Origin: Adineta ricciae
Taxonomy: Eukaryota; Rotifera; Eurotatoria; Adinetida; Adinetidae
Reading direction: 5' to 3'
NCBI GenBank assembly: GCA_905250025.1
Contig: CAJNOJ010000141.1
Coordinates: 43,126 to 107,125 of the forward strand
DNA length: 64,000 bases
In this document: positions 30,444 through 43,172 of the stretch, in pieces
Layout of the letters: every line of letters begins with the position of its first letter
How positions within the stretch are numbered: position 1 is the first letter of the stretch
The notes under the pieces: model-generated
Told to the model about the DNA's origin: nothing
The model's input: only the letters and a program-made list of their open reading frames with translations
The model's database searches: none
Program-made: the position numbers and the translations under genes

Positions 30444-33400
30444 TGGAAAAAATCAATATATTTCATTTTGAAATCGGTGAAAAAGCTCGATTAAGACAAA
30501 TCGGACGAGTGGGCGGACCATATGACTTTAATCTTCGTGATATCGAGAAATTATCGCAATTGATTGGAGCGCTTTCTCTGACGCATCGTGCGCATATGAA
30601 TCTTTCCGAGGAAGTTAAACCAACCAATCAAGCTGATGACGAAAATCTGCGTCGAATCGAAGAACAAAATATCATTCGTAGCTTGCGGGTTTATCTTGAC
30701 ATTGTTTATGCTTCTCGATTCGAAAGTATTCAAGATCAGGGTGAGGTACGTGATATGATTAAAAAGATGTTTCCATTGGACACAAGTCCGACTAGTTCAA
30801 TAGCTCAGAACCAAACAGAGCTGATTGACAGTGATTTAAATTTGCAAGGTTATGTCCGTCTCGGATTCGTCTATATCGAGAAAAAGGAATACCAGTCAGT
30901 TTATCGACCTTTAATTCACAGTCAACGAACATTAGAAAAACTACAATTATTAGCAGCAGCAACAGTCAGCAAAGCCACTGTCTTAATCGAAGGTGGTGAC
31001 TGTTCAGGAAAAACTGCACTTGTGTGCGAACTGGCGCGATTGTGTGGTCGACGATTACTTGTTTTAAATTTAAATCATGAAACAACAACTTCCGATTTAC
31101 TTGGCTCATGGACAGTGATTAACAAGCAATCATATGAAAAAAGGCGAAAGCAAACTAGCAAACAATTGCTCAGTGATATTGTTCGTTTTGCATTAGCAGT
31201 TCTTATTCCATTATCACAAAGATTTTATGAAATCGAGCAACTCATTCGAACGATTACACGCTTGATCCATCAGTGGGAACACGGTAAGTAGAAATTTTCG
31301 ACCTTGAGGGTATGGGTGAAATTCACCCAAGTGATCTTCTGTGTTTGTTGTCATTAAGGTATTCGTTCTGAATTTGCTGAGTAATGTAAAGTGCAGAAAT
31401 TTGATGAAAAAACACAGCTATTTTTAAAGATGCGGGTCTCAACTGGAGATAGTCAACGCATTACTAAAAGAATCAATCGATCAGTGTTTCCTCCATCTGT
31501 TCATTTACATAGTGACTCTTAGAAGAGTAATCCGATTATGATGAACTATTGAACACTACTGCTATTTTTCTATGATACCTCGAGTCTTCTGTCTCATACA
31601 GTTTTTGCAGTACACATATCTTTCAGGAAAAAAACTGAAGTTTCCACATATGTTTGTAGAAAATACTGACCAAGCTCAAGATGCTTTTCAACAATGTCGT
31701 TCATTTCTGGAACATGAATTGAAACAGGCGGATGAAGTTCATGGACAAGCGATCGTAGAAGAAATAGAGAAATATTTGAATACACTCGATCAAGTTGAAG
31801 ATGAATTTAAATTGGTCAAAAATCTTGGTGAAGGGTTAACATTCACATTTAATAAAGGACCATTGATCCAAGCAATGGAACGTGGAGATTGGATTCTATT
31901 CGACAATATCAATTGCGCACGTGGAGATGTTATTGAACGTCTGAATTCCTTAGCTGAAGCCGATCCCACATTGACTCTATACGAGTCATCAGAAGCAGAA
32001 CAATACAGCCGTGGCAACGGTATACATAAAGATTTTCGCTTATTTGCCATCGCCAATAATAATCGTAAGATGGCAAATAAATTATCCAGTGCTTGGCGAA
32101 ATCGATGTTTAATTATTCGAATGCAGCCATTGGATAATCAATTAACATTTGAGAATATTCATCAACATGACCTAGCTGATGTAGTCAAAGGAGAGTTACA
32201 AGGTATCAATGGTGGACAAGAGCTTGCACATACACTATTACGAACACACGCATCAGCCAGACAACTTTCCGATAAAAAAGAATTGCAATTTATCACATCG
32301 TATCAATTATCTTATCAAAATCTCAAACGGTCAGCGCGTATTTTGCGCACCTATGTTTCGAATAAACACGATCCAGTATTTGCTATAAAACCGGCTGTCT
32401 TTCGAAGTTATCTTGATCCGATATTGAATGAAGGTGGAAAAGCTGCGTTGCTTGGTGCATTGGCCGTGCATTTATTACATTCGGAATTGAACAAAGCTTC
32501 GTTTACTACTCTACCAATCATAACCATCGAAGATCAACAACAACAAATGGCTTGGTATGCTCCAGCACAGAACCTTCACGAATTGATCGCATCTATTGAA
32601 GAATGTGTGATTGATCTTCACTTGAAGATCGTCACGACTCACATACATGAAGACATATGTAAAAAACAAGAATTTACCGATTATGGCATCAGTCTACTTG
32701 ATTATCTGCAACCGTTGGTCAAAACTAAACAAGAAAATCAATCTGATGAAGGTCTGCACTTCGAAGCATCGTCAATTCGATCGAAATTATTAACCAACGA
32801 TGTACAACAGTCATTAGAATTCAGCTCGCATCTGAAAAAATGGTTCTTCAAAACACATCAGTATCTTCACTCCAACAAGATTATTCTCTCATTCGATAGA
32901 ACTGAAGATTCATTGAATTTACTAAATGTAACCAGTACCGAATGTTACAAACGAATCATTGAATTCGCACAAGGAACTTCATTTCTCGATGCACAACATC
33001 GTTTGACTGAATTACAGCAAGTCAATAACACAGTTAATCAATTATCCTCTCTTTCACGAAAACTCCAATCAATCTGCAAAATTTCTCATTCATTAAATCC
33101 ACTGAAATGGTGCGCCCAAATTCAAGAGTCGATCAGTATCCTTTTGATCACTGAAACATATATGAAATGGGTTGCTTTTCCATGTCAACCAATGGCAAAG
33201 AACGATTTGCATATCGTTTCCCAAACTCAAGAATCCATTCGACAACGAAATCAAACGAATGTTGATGATGACCAACAGGAATCGAAGTCGGCTTTGAAAC
33301 TAATCAATGTCCATTTACAGAAAGTTCAGTCCATTCCGATCATCTCATCTGCTGATCAACGTTTGGACATCATGTCAAAATTGTACCATTATCTATCCGT

Positions 33401-36400
33401 GACAGAAGATGACAAATACATTTTATTAGCGGCGTCGAAGTTAGAATTGAATGTTGCGTGTAAACTAACGATGAATTTCACGATCAAATCACAGTTTATC
33501 GAAAAGATGGATGAACAGCAAACATTATTAAATTCGTCGAATTTACTCGCGAGTTTGAACTGCCTGTATTTCATGCATACAATTCTGCGTGAGATCTACG
33601 CAGAGATCAAGTCATGCCATGGACAAATCGATAAAATTCGTGACAAATACGATTCCGAAAAAAATAAATTAAGTGGGAATGTCAGCGAGATTGATTTAGA
33701 AATCGAAAAGATTTGTGCGAAGCGAGATCAGTTATTCGAACCGCGATCTCCAAGTGATGAAACGATTAGCATCGAAGATGAACTAGAGAAACTTCGAAGT
33801 GAAGAACAAAAACTAGTCGATGAAAAAGAGCGTCATTCGCGTGCGCTGAAAGCAATTGAAGGCATCTATGAAGATGTGTACAATTTATTCTTATCACTAC
33901 GAGAAAGTTTGAAGAAGTTTCAAGCAAACGGATGGTTCCAAACCATTCGGGAATACGGTCGACGTCGGCAAGAGAATCAAATAAGTGAATTGCTGGAAAT
34001 CATGTCACGAATCTATAGAGCAGAATACGAATTGAACTTAACTTATTCATCGTCAAACAAAATTGACGAAGAACAAAAACAATTGAAACCGGAAGTTCTA
34101 CGACAAACTGTTTTCAATCAAATGAACTTCGATGATATCAACACTCCGCATGGGCGTGCAAGTTTGACGCTGATGCAACTGATCTATCCAAATTTATTCC
34201 AGCAAAATATGTTAATCTATGTGTTGAAGGAAGATACACTGAAAACAATCATCGAAAAATGTTTAGAAACAGAAACGACAATCGATATTCTCATCAATGT
34301 TCAGCTAACAAATATTTTACTTGTCGATAAACGGAAGTATAACCGATATACGACAGATGAAACTGGAATGGCACGCTTAAACGAACAACTTCTTCTCCAA
34401 CATTTTGCCATCAATTATGGAAGCGAGAAAACGTCACTTGACGATGTTTTCATTCAATTTGCTGATCGATTTGTCACTGAAGTCAAACAGCGGTCTTCAA
34501 GTACAGAAATCGATACACAACGACAAATTATTCCACTGGAAATCGATCCGACAATGTTTCAATTTGCTTTGTCATGTTTCATTCAGAAGATGATTGAACA
34601 TCGACCCATGGAAGATTTTCTCATTGAACCCAGTCAGATCGAACGATTGGATCAAGATATTCAACGATGGATGCGAGAACAACAATCAGCAGGTACAATT
34701 CGTACTGAACAAGTCTACGACAATCAGGTGGAAAACGATATTCAGAAGGATATCTCATTTTTCTTGAATATCATCGAACAGACAGAATATGTTGCTAAAC
34801 AAACATTGACATCTACCGATATTAACTTTAGAGAACTTATTCAAACGGTAAACAAAGCGCGAACCACTCTGACACTGCCGATTCTGGAGAAGCTCGAGAA
34901 GAAATTAGACGATACGTTAGTTCTATGTGTGCCGAAAGAACCCATTGCGAAAGCACGAACATTGACTATTGTCGAAGCAAAACAATTTCGTTATCCCGTT
35001 TTAAATCTTCTCAAATCACATCTCGCCGATTCAGAAACGAAATTTCATGCTTGCATTTCGACATTCATCGATCGTATCCACATGATTCAGGCGAAATTTC
35101 TACAAACTCTTTTGATGCACCAATCGAACATGAACGAAATCGATCTATATAAAAAATCGCATCAAATATCGAAGCTATTGATTTCAATTGTCGAATTCGT
35201 TATGAACAACATCGATGCGTATGGACTTACGACCTCAGTGGAACGTTTCTACCAAAGTATTCAATCATTCGAGCGCGAGATTATCGAACAAGTTGCGCAT
35301 ATACAGTCCAAACCAGAAGAAGAATTGACTGTAGAAGATAAGCATAGTTTCCAATTGTTTACGAAAACTGAACTCGAAGATGCGATTCAACATGTTGCTG
35401 TTAATTCAACTGAAAACAACAACCCGACAACAATCATGGAACAGACCGAACCGAAAATAACTAAGAAGAACGCCGAAGAAACGATGCTCGAACGTCAAAA
35501 TGAAGAATTAACAAAAGTTGAAAAAGAGCTCGAGCAACTACGACAATTGGCGAAACAAAACGGCCTCTCCAGAATTCAGTATGCAATCGTTATGCTACTC
35601 ATGGAATTGAATGAAATCAAACGTAATAAAAACGTGTTGAACGAAGTTAGTTTATTGAAATGGAGAAACTATCCAAAACAATTGCAACGTCGAATTGCGA
35701 GTGAATCAATCGAACATAAGAAAACCGATATTTTCAATATTAAACGAGTGAAATACGAGAAGACATTCGAAATCACTCCCGAAATGCTTGACAAATCGAC
35801 TTATCATTCCAGTGGAAGCGAACATCGACTTTCCGAAGAAGATCGAAGAAATCTTTTGACTTCAGCGAACTCGTTAACCGATGGAACATGTTCAGAAAAG
35901 GATATCATATTGGAATTTCTCACTGAATACTTCCACCAACAAACATTCGAATCCATGTGGAAAAATGTCGAAAAGATAATCTATGACTTCTGCTCTCCAA
36001 CGGAACAAAATCGCTCGAGCCAATGGATTATCGACAACTTAAAACATCTCATGGCAATCTTTATCTTTCTCGACTCAGCTTCACTAGCTGAAATTTGCAA
36101 AGATTTGTTGCAATTCTGCCAAGAGCACGCACACGATCAAACTGAACAATTTCATTTACCAACATCGAAATTAGAACTTCTTCGTACGAAAACTTTGGAA
36201 AACGCCATTCAGCAACGCGCGAGTCAATTGCAAAAGCTTAATCCATGTGACAAATCGAAACTTCTGCTGATCTCATTCGAGGATCAAGATAGTCAAACAT
36301 ATGAATTAGTACATATCTATCCACGTTTGATTCGATTATATGAGCAACATAAAACGCTAACACGAATTTTACATGATCAGTCAAATTATAATCAAGAAAT

Positions 36401-39400
36401 AGGTTTGCAGCTGTTATACCTTCGACTATCCGATTGTATTGCTCTTCTTTTCCCTGAGTTGCCAATACTCTTCATGAGTTCACTACAATTAGATGACTTT
36501 GACTTCGAAAAAGTTCATCATCTAGAGACTTATCTCTCCAGTCAAGAATTTCGAATATCGATTAAAGATTTGTACGAGAAACGGTTTGTTTTACAAGCCA
36601 CGACAGGTGATTCGATATCTCTTCTTTCCAGCAACAACGAAACAGCCAGTCAGACACTAATCGACGCGTTGAAAAACGTTGTTCAAACAATGACAAACGT
36701 GGCAACTATCGAAGATCTACATAAACATTGGCTCTCTCAGTTATTTGAAAGCAATGAATATCATGCATTTTTCGCATTGGAAATGCAGTTATTCGTAAGT
36801 AATTTCTTCGATGAAATGAAAGATAATCTATCGGAACTCAAAAATAAGTTCAACGATACAGGAACTGTCAAAGCAACGAACTACTTGAAATTTTCCGACT
36901 CGATTGTCACTGAATGTGGGCAAGAACTTCATCGATGCCGGTCGCGAAAAGTAACCGTTGAAAAAGAATTGAATGAATTACCGTCGTCTAGTACTAGACG
37001 AGATGATTTAGAAAGATCTGTTGAGAAGGCCACTCGAGAATATAACAACATCGAAAAAGAGTATCAAATGAAATTGAATAAAGTTGCGAACGAACAGATA
37101 CGTCGACTGTTACAAGTCAATCGTCAGTTACAAGTCAAAGGAAGTGCTTTGTCATTGGAAATCATCGACAAGATCCAAAACAAACAGCGTGAAGGAGTTG
37201 AAAACCAAGACAAGCAACAGGTTTACACATCCAGCGAATTCTATGCGTATTTATTCCAGGCGAAAGCCACTCTACTCAAACTTGACAAGGCACAATTCGA
37301 GAAAGTCAGAACTCGAGTTCAGCAAATTCTCAAACAACTTCAGCAAGAACTCACACAATGCTACGATGATTATGAAAAAGCTCTGCAATGGCTTCAATCC
37401 GATGATAAGCTACACAAAATCTTCCACAATTATCTGCTCGCTTACAAATTAATCCACATTCAACTGTTTAATTCCGTACGAAATTGGCTACACGATATGA
37501 GCAATCAACGAAATTTGTATTTGCAACAAATGGAAGATGTGATCAATCGAACAAACACGGCGATTATCGAATCAACTGAGATGATCGAGCAGATTATCAA
37601 AGCACCACATATCACGGCGATTGCAACAAGTCTGGAGACAGTTCATGGAAGAGTCGAACATCTCAGTCAAATCGCCTTTCAGATTAATGAAGATGCAAAT
37701 ACCACACGTGTTGTCTATTCTTCGAAAGTACTTTCGACTTTACTACAATATTGCGCAGGTTTATACGCTCGTATCGCAATTTTCCTCTTTCAGCTGTTCA
37801 AAACTCAACAAACAAATCCATTAATTTTCGGTCAATTGAAAACCATGTCAATTCAAATCAATGATCAGTCATATGAATGGGAGGATCACATGAGACGATT
37901 GATCAGTCTCAGCGGATATCGTGAGCATTCGGATTTACCTGGCACAACCTTACCGGTCGATGAATATTCCTTAAAAGAATTTCATAAATCCCTCTCCTAT
38001 GATTTTCGAATGTTGCAACATAGTTTCACCCTTCGATATAGCCATACATTCGGTGAAATCTGTTACAATCCGGCAGCACTAATCGATCATGTCGAACGAA
38101 AAATGAAAGATCTTTTACAAATTGGCGATTGGAATGAAGGTGGAAAGGCGACGGACGCACCAGCAAAAACATATCCTTTAGTGCAGGTCAGTTATAACCT
38201 TAATGTACTTGCTAATAATACTCAATGTTTGATATCAAAACTCCTGGAAAATCCGTCGGATATCTTGGAAAGCGACACGATCAAAAATTTACAACTATTT
38301 TTAGAGAATCTCAAACGTGCCATATGTTTATCGTGTTCATCGTCGTTAGACACAATGCATACGGAGTTCTTAGATTATATTCATAAAGATCATCTGGATC
38401 TTTTGTTAGAACAAGGCCTTCAATTCATGAAGTGCTTATTTAACGAACGAAAGAAATTGATCGAACCGTTGAGTCACATTCGATCAGTTTTAGAAAATTT
38501 CATCGACCAATTTATTCTATTTTTCATTCAGTTAATTCAACAACAGCAACAAAAACAAGTCGATATCTTGGAAAAAGATTACAACAAAACCATCAATACA
38601 CGTGTGAGTTTCGAAGATATTCACTTATTAGAAACATTGTCCAAAGCGAATTTGATTCGTCATTTTCGACTTGTGGAAGGCATTGATGTAGAAATCGATT
38701 GGTACAGTCAACTGGTACAATTTCTTCTTCAAGGTTGGCTGCAAGCTTCGAAAATTCTTCGCGCATTTGCAGCTCCGTCCAGTGGAGAACATGATTCTAC
38801 ATCGAAGCGTTTACGCTATTCATTTGTCTTCAAATTATTAAACGACGAAGGGCAACAAATCTTCATATTTATCAGACAAACTATCGGACAACTAAAAGAA
38901 AAATATCCGAGAAGAGAAATGCTTAACGATGAACCTGTTGTTGTTTATTTGATTCGACTGACGAAATTACTTCGATATGAATTATTGCGAATGTCGACGG
39001 TTAATTTGAAAGACTTGAAAATTGAATTGAATAAAACAGTTCGAAACACTCTACGCCCGAATGCATCGCAAATTCAATCGATCAGTGATGATTGGAGAAA
39101 AGAAATTGATCTATTATTATTACAAAGAAAAAAAATCAAAGAATCATGGCTAGACAAAATTAGAACTGCATATAAATTTCGTGTTCAGACGATTGAAGAA
39201 GAAAATGCACGAAAAAAGAAGGAACATGATTTAGCATGTCGACAAGTGGAAGAAAGAATTCAACGTACAAAACAACTTTCATCTGACATATTCAATGATA
39301 TTAAACTCATTGGACAACTTTTACACGAATCGAAATTTGCATCGAGTAAATTCGAGATTGACAATGTCGACACTCTACTTGGTGAGACAGTACAACTTGT

Positions 39401-42400
39401 AAGACGGCTGCTGAAAATTCAAGAAACCATTCCAAAAGAATGCCGACTGGACGATGACAAAGAAGGCAAAGAGTTAATGAATATGATTAGCATAGAGTCA
39501 ATTCGAATTGAAGTGAAAGAAGTATGTTATGGGAATGTTAAACCTGACCACTTCCGAAGAGTATGGTACAAGGCGGACGATTGGGATAATCAAATTCGAC
39601 TTGTTCTAGAGGCAGAAGATAAAAAAGAAATTGAAGGTATAGTAAAGCCATTAAATCATACACATTGGTCGAAAACGGTAAACAATCTATTTTCCCATTC
39701 AATACCGATATCATTCGATGGTATTTCAACTGAAGCACGTCAATTTTGGTATTTAGAACTCCGAGCCGGTGAAGAAAGTAAGAACAAATGGACGAAAATG
39801 ACCCGTAAGCGTTTGCATGTTCTCGAATCTCCATTCTACGATCAAAAAACAGAATCTTACAATTTCGGATACCTTGATGGAGGGATCATTTCAGTACAAT
39901 TTACGCCGAATATCAATATCGGCATTTTTCAGGTATCTGCTGAAGATGCTTTCAAAATGACCATTGGGCCTGATACTACAACTGAAGGAACAGTAATAGT
40001 TATAAGCGAAGACCGTTCCCTTACTTTAACTTTAAGATTAGAATATCAAAATCTTAGTTGCTTCGAAAGAAGAAGAAAACTGGAAAAATGGCTAATCGAG
40101 CTTCGATCGAAATGCGAAGATATCGAACGTAAAAAGCCGTATGACTTTGAGATGCCACGAGAACCCGTTGCCAAAGAGATACCTCCTCCGGAAACAACGG
40201 AGAATCTACCAGAGATTGGAATGAGAGCCGATATTCGAAACCTAGATGTTTTAACACCGCCCACGCATCATTGTCTCATGACTCAACTTCCACCGAAGCA
40301 CGAACAATTAGATAAAATAATAACTCAAACGATAGACAATCTAAATAAGAGTATCAGCGATGATGAACTGAATAAGATTCAAGATGGTATTGTCCGACGA
40401 TTTGATTCCGCTGATAATTTGAAACAAGGAATTAAAGTGTTCAAAGAAACGTTCCGTTTCGACAAATTATTATCCACTCTTTTACATCTCCATAAAATAT
40501 CAATAGAAACACAAAAATCTCTTCGATCCGGCAAAGAATACGAAGAAAGATTAAAGAGCATTTGCGATGATCTGATACGACACAGTTTTCTCATCCGTTT
40601 ATCTGAAAATGAAGGTACAATATCTCGAGAATCAATCGAAAAGCTCTACACGTCTGAAATGAAAACATTACTTCAAGAAGCAAGCTCGTTAGCAAAAAAA
40701 GAACTGACCTTCGGTATACTTGTCTATTGTTACTTGATTTCAACAGAATTGAATCTTATTCAACTGATCGTTTATTCACTTGAGACAAAAGAACACGCCG
40801 AACAAGCTCTACAAGAAATCGAAATAATCAAACAATACTGTCTCGACAAAACCCAACAGATATTCATTGACGATAAGCAGATTGATTCATGTCGACGAAT
40901 TCTTCAAGATACGATCAATCAAATTCACGAACGAAAGAAACAGATTCGCACGACAGTCCATCAACCTACACGTCTAGCTAATTTGAATGAAATCAGCAAA
41001 GCCATCAATGTCAAATCGCTTTTGAAATCAACTGGATCACCATTCATGAATAAGATCACAATTGATAAACAAGACGGTGAATACTTTCCTTCACAAACAT
41101 CGATAATAATTCAATTTGAACAAATTATTCAAAACTGGTCTTATGCACAATTGAAAACTAAAGCACTTGAACTTGTCAATAATACCGACGATGAGCTCGA
41201 TTTTGAACTACTGTCTGTTACACAAGAACGTTCGTTGTCCGTCTTCACTGTCCAATCCTCATCGTCAACGATCGAGCCACATGATTCGAAAACTCTCAAG
41301 ATACTACCCAAAAGCGAAGTAGGTGAAGGAAAATATCGAGAAGAATGGAAATTGCAACTGGCGAACAAACGATTGTCGATTGGGGTCAAGCTTTGTTGCG
41401 AAATCAAACAATTCTTTGTCGGGATTGATCTACCGTTAATGACAACGAGAAGTGCGGATGAGGAAATCAAAACTTATGAAATCAATTTCGGTACTGTTCT
41501 CGCCTGTCCTCGTGCACAGCGATCTCGTTCATTTACCATCGAAAATCCCATGTCTCTCGATCTCCGAGTTAAATTACGTCGAGAAGAAGGCGCAACTGGC
41601 AAATTCGAGATCGACAAAGCAGACTTCCATCTATTTGCTTATGAATCCAAAGAGATGACTATCGACTGGCATATTCTCGACGTGATACAAGATTCGAAAT
41701 GTGTCTATGAAATCTACTTCAGTAAAGATCTCAAATATCGAATCATCTGTTTAGGAAAAATACGAAAGATCTGCTACGACATTCTGTATAAATCGATACA
41801 TTTATCAGAGAAACAATATCGCAGTGAACTACCGGCATGTCTGCCTGATACAATTCATTACGAAGAATTGACAATACACAACACAGGAGAAGTCAAAATG
41901 ACGATAGAATCAAAGGCGGAAAACAAATCCACAGACGCAGTGACGATCAGTTTATCACATAATCAAGTTGTTTTAGAGCCAAATGCATTGGCAGTGTTAA
42001 AAATCGAACTGCAAATGAATAAACCACACGGAAGTCTTGAAAATATTGTTAATTTGAACTTTCCTGACTCAACTCAACGATCAGCATTTAAATTCATTCT
42101 GAAAACCTCAGCTGGCTGGCCTGAATTAGATCAAGACCTTCTCAAGCCCTTGAAAATGTTGAAGGTCGAAGAAAATGCAAATGAAGAGACTGGTCAAATT
42201 GTTTTGTTCAACAAAGGTTTAGTTGAAATGCTAATTGATAAGTTTCATTCCACTTCATCACATGTATCCATCGAATATTCAAATCCCTATCCACATTCGA
42301 TATTACCTCGTCAGAGGATTGAATATGACTTCGTTTACAAAGTTCTGAAGAAACTCCCTTCGTTCGATTGTGAGTTCGTCCTGCACACCAATTGTAAAGA

Positions 42401-43171
42401 ATCCACACAGCGTATTCCGTTTCATTGTAAACGTTTAGCACCAATTATCGCTATCGATCAAAATGTTTTACATTGTGGCACAACACACCCTCTAGCGAAA
42501 CATTCCTTCGAAATAAAAATGAAAAATGATGGACATGCACGTGGAATACTAGAATGCGAACCATACGAGAATGATAATGTTATTTCCTTCAGAGTCAGTA
42601 ATGATACTAAAAGTGTTCCGATAGCTGCATTGGATTCACGAAAGATCAAGTGTATTGTCGAGATTAAAAAGGCTGCGCCATTAGGAGATTTCAAGATTGA
42701 TATTCCGTTAGTAGTTTCATCGAGCACAGGCTTACCAAAGAAATACAAGTTGGTAGTAACTGGACGAACGAAACCAAAAGACGAATCGAAAGGATCGAGT
42801 TCACTTATTGATCTCCCATCATCATCGCAGCAGATAGCACAGTCAACGACTGGAAAACGATTGATGAGTTTACTTGAAGACGAAACCTATGCATATCGGC
42901 GACGTGCAGCAACTGCCATTGCTCCAATCATTACTCAACTCGATGAATTGATACATCATGAACCTAAACCTTCGGATATTCCCGATAATTTGACATGTGA
43001 TGAAATTCTCTCTGAACTCGAATCCGATGAACGTGAAATATCTTCGTACACAGAAAAAGTTCAAGAGAGTGTCAAGAAAACCTTCGATCTGTTTTCTGGA
43101 AAGCACTGGAGTAGTCTATACAAAAGCATCGACGGTATTTTGAACGAACAATTGGCGCCGGCGATCATCGG
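30444..43171 (+). CDS. Giant gene, residues about 2902-7030 (block G: AAA6, long linker, beta-sandwich region)
   Basis: Exon 2 end 30444-31283, intron 31284-31626 (343 bp), then 11,545 bp of uninterrupted exon 3. After AAA6 the chain is a linker of nearly 3,200 residues, mostly helical. Coiled-coil-like segments lie near 33650-33870 (EDELEKLRSEEQKLVDEKER), 35470-35570, 36940-37120 and 39150-39290. Then come tandem beta-rich segments at 41130-42770 resembling ASH/MSP-type Ig-like domains (FTIENPMSLDLRVKL, EELTIHNTGEVKMTI, FEIKMKNDGHARG). A long helical arm between ring and VWA fits midasin, whose linker acts as a lever; the beta-sandwiches are not known from midasin. The frame opened by an ATG at 31572 lies in the intron and is not the start. 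Confidence 0.82.
31284..31626 (+). other. Intron 2 of the giant gene (343 bp, block G)
   Basis: GTAAGT donor and TCTTTCAG acceptor, phase 1, giving G-KKLKFPH. Includes GAGGGTATGGGTGAA at about 31307-31320, aligned with the tract in block F. Confidence 0.72.
33650..33870 (+). other. Predicted coiled coil in the linker
   Basis: Heptad-like, highly charged helix (DLEIEKICAKRDQLF, EDELEKLRSEEQKLVDEKER) around a short SPSDE break, which could be a hairpin. Same in block H near 44090-44290. Confidence 0.55.
41130..42770 (+). other. Tandem Ig-like (ASH/MSP-type) beta-sandwich region
   Basis: About four or five beta-rich units of roughly 100 residues, each with a hydrophobic-Asn-Thr/Pro-Gly pattern (LVNNTDDELDFELL, TIENPMSLDLRVKL, TIHNTGEVKMTIES, LFNKGLVEMLID, MKNDGHARGILE). 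This is the pattern of ASH/SPD-2/Hydin and MSP domains common in ciliary and centrosomal proteins. Recognition is from pattern only. Block H equivalent: 51570-53200. Confidence 0.5.
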
Positions 43172-43172
43172 N
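43172..43172. other. Single-N contig junction G/H
   Basis: The right side (43173) equals 32741, a step back of 10.4 kb, the largest overlap in the window. Confidence 0.85.

Noticed and set aside
31572..31626. ATG at 31572 as the start of a separate 3,868-residue gene
   Set aside because: It lies in intron 2, upstream of the acceptor at 31626. The frame continues AAA6 from the previous exon, and the 1-bp difference from the other copy makes the upstream part non-coding.
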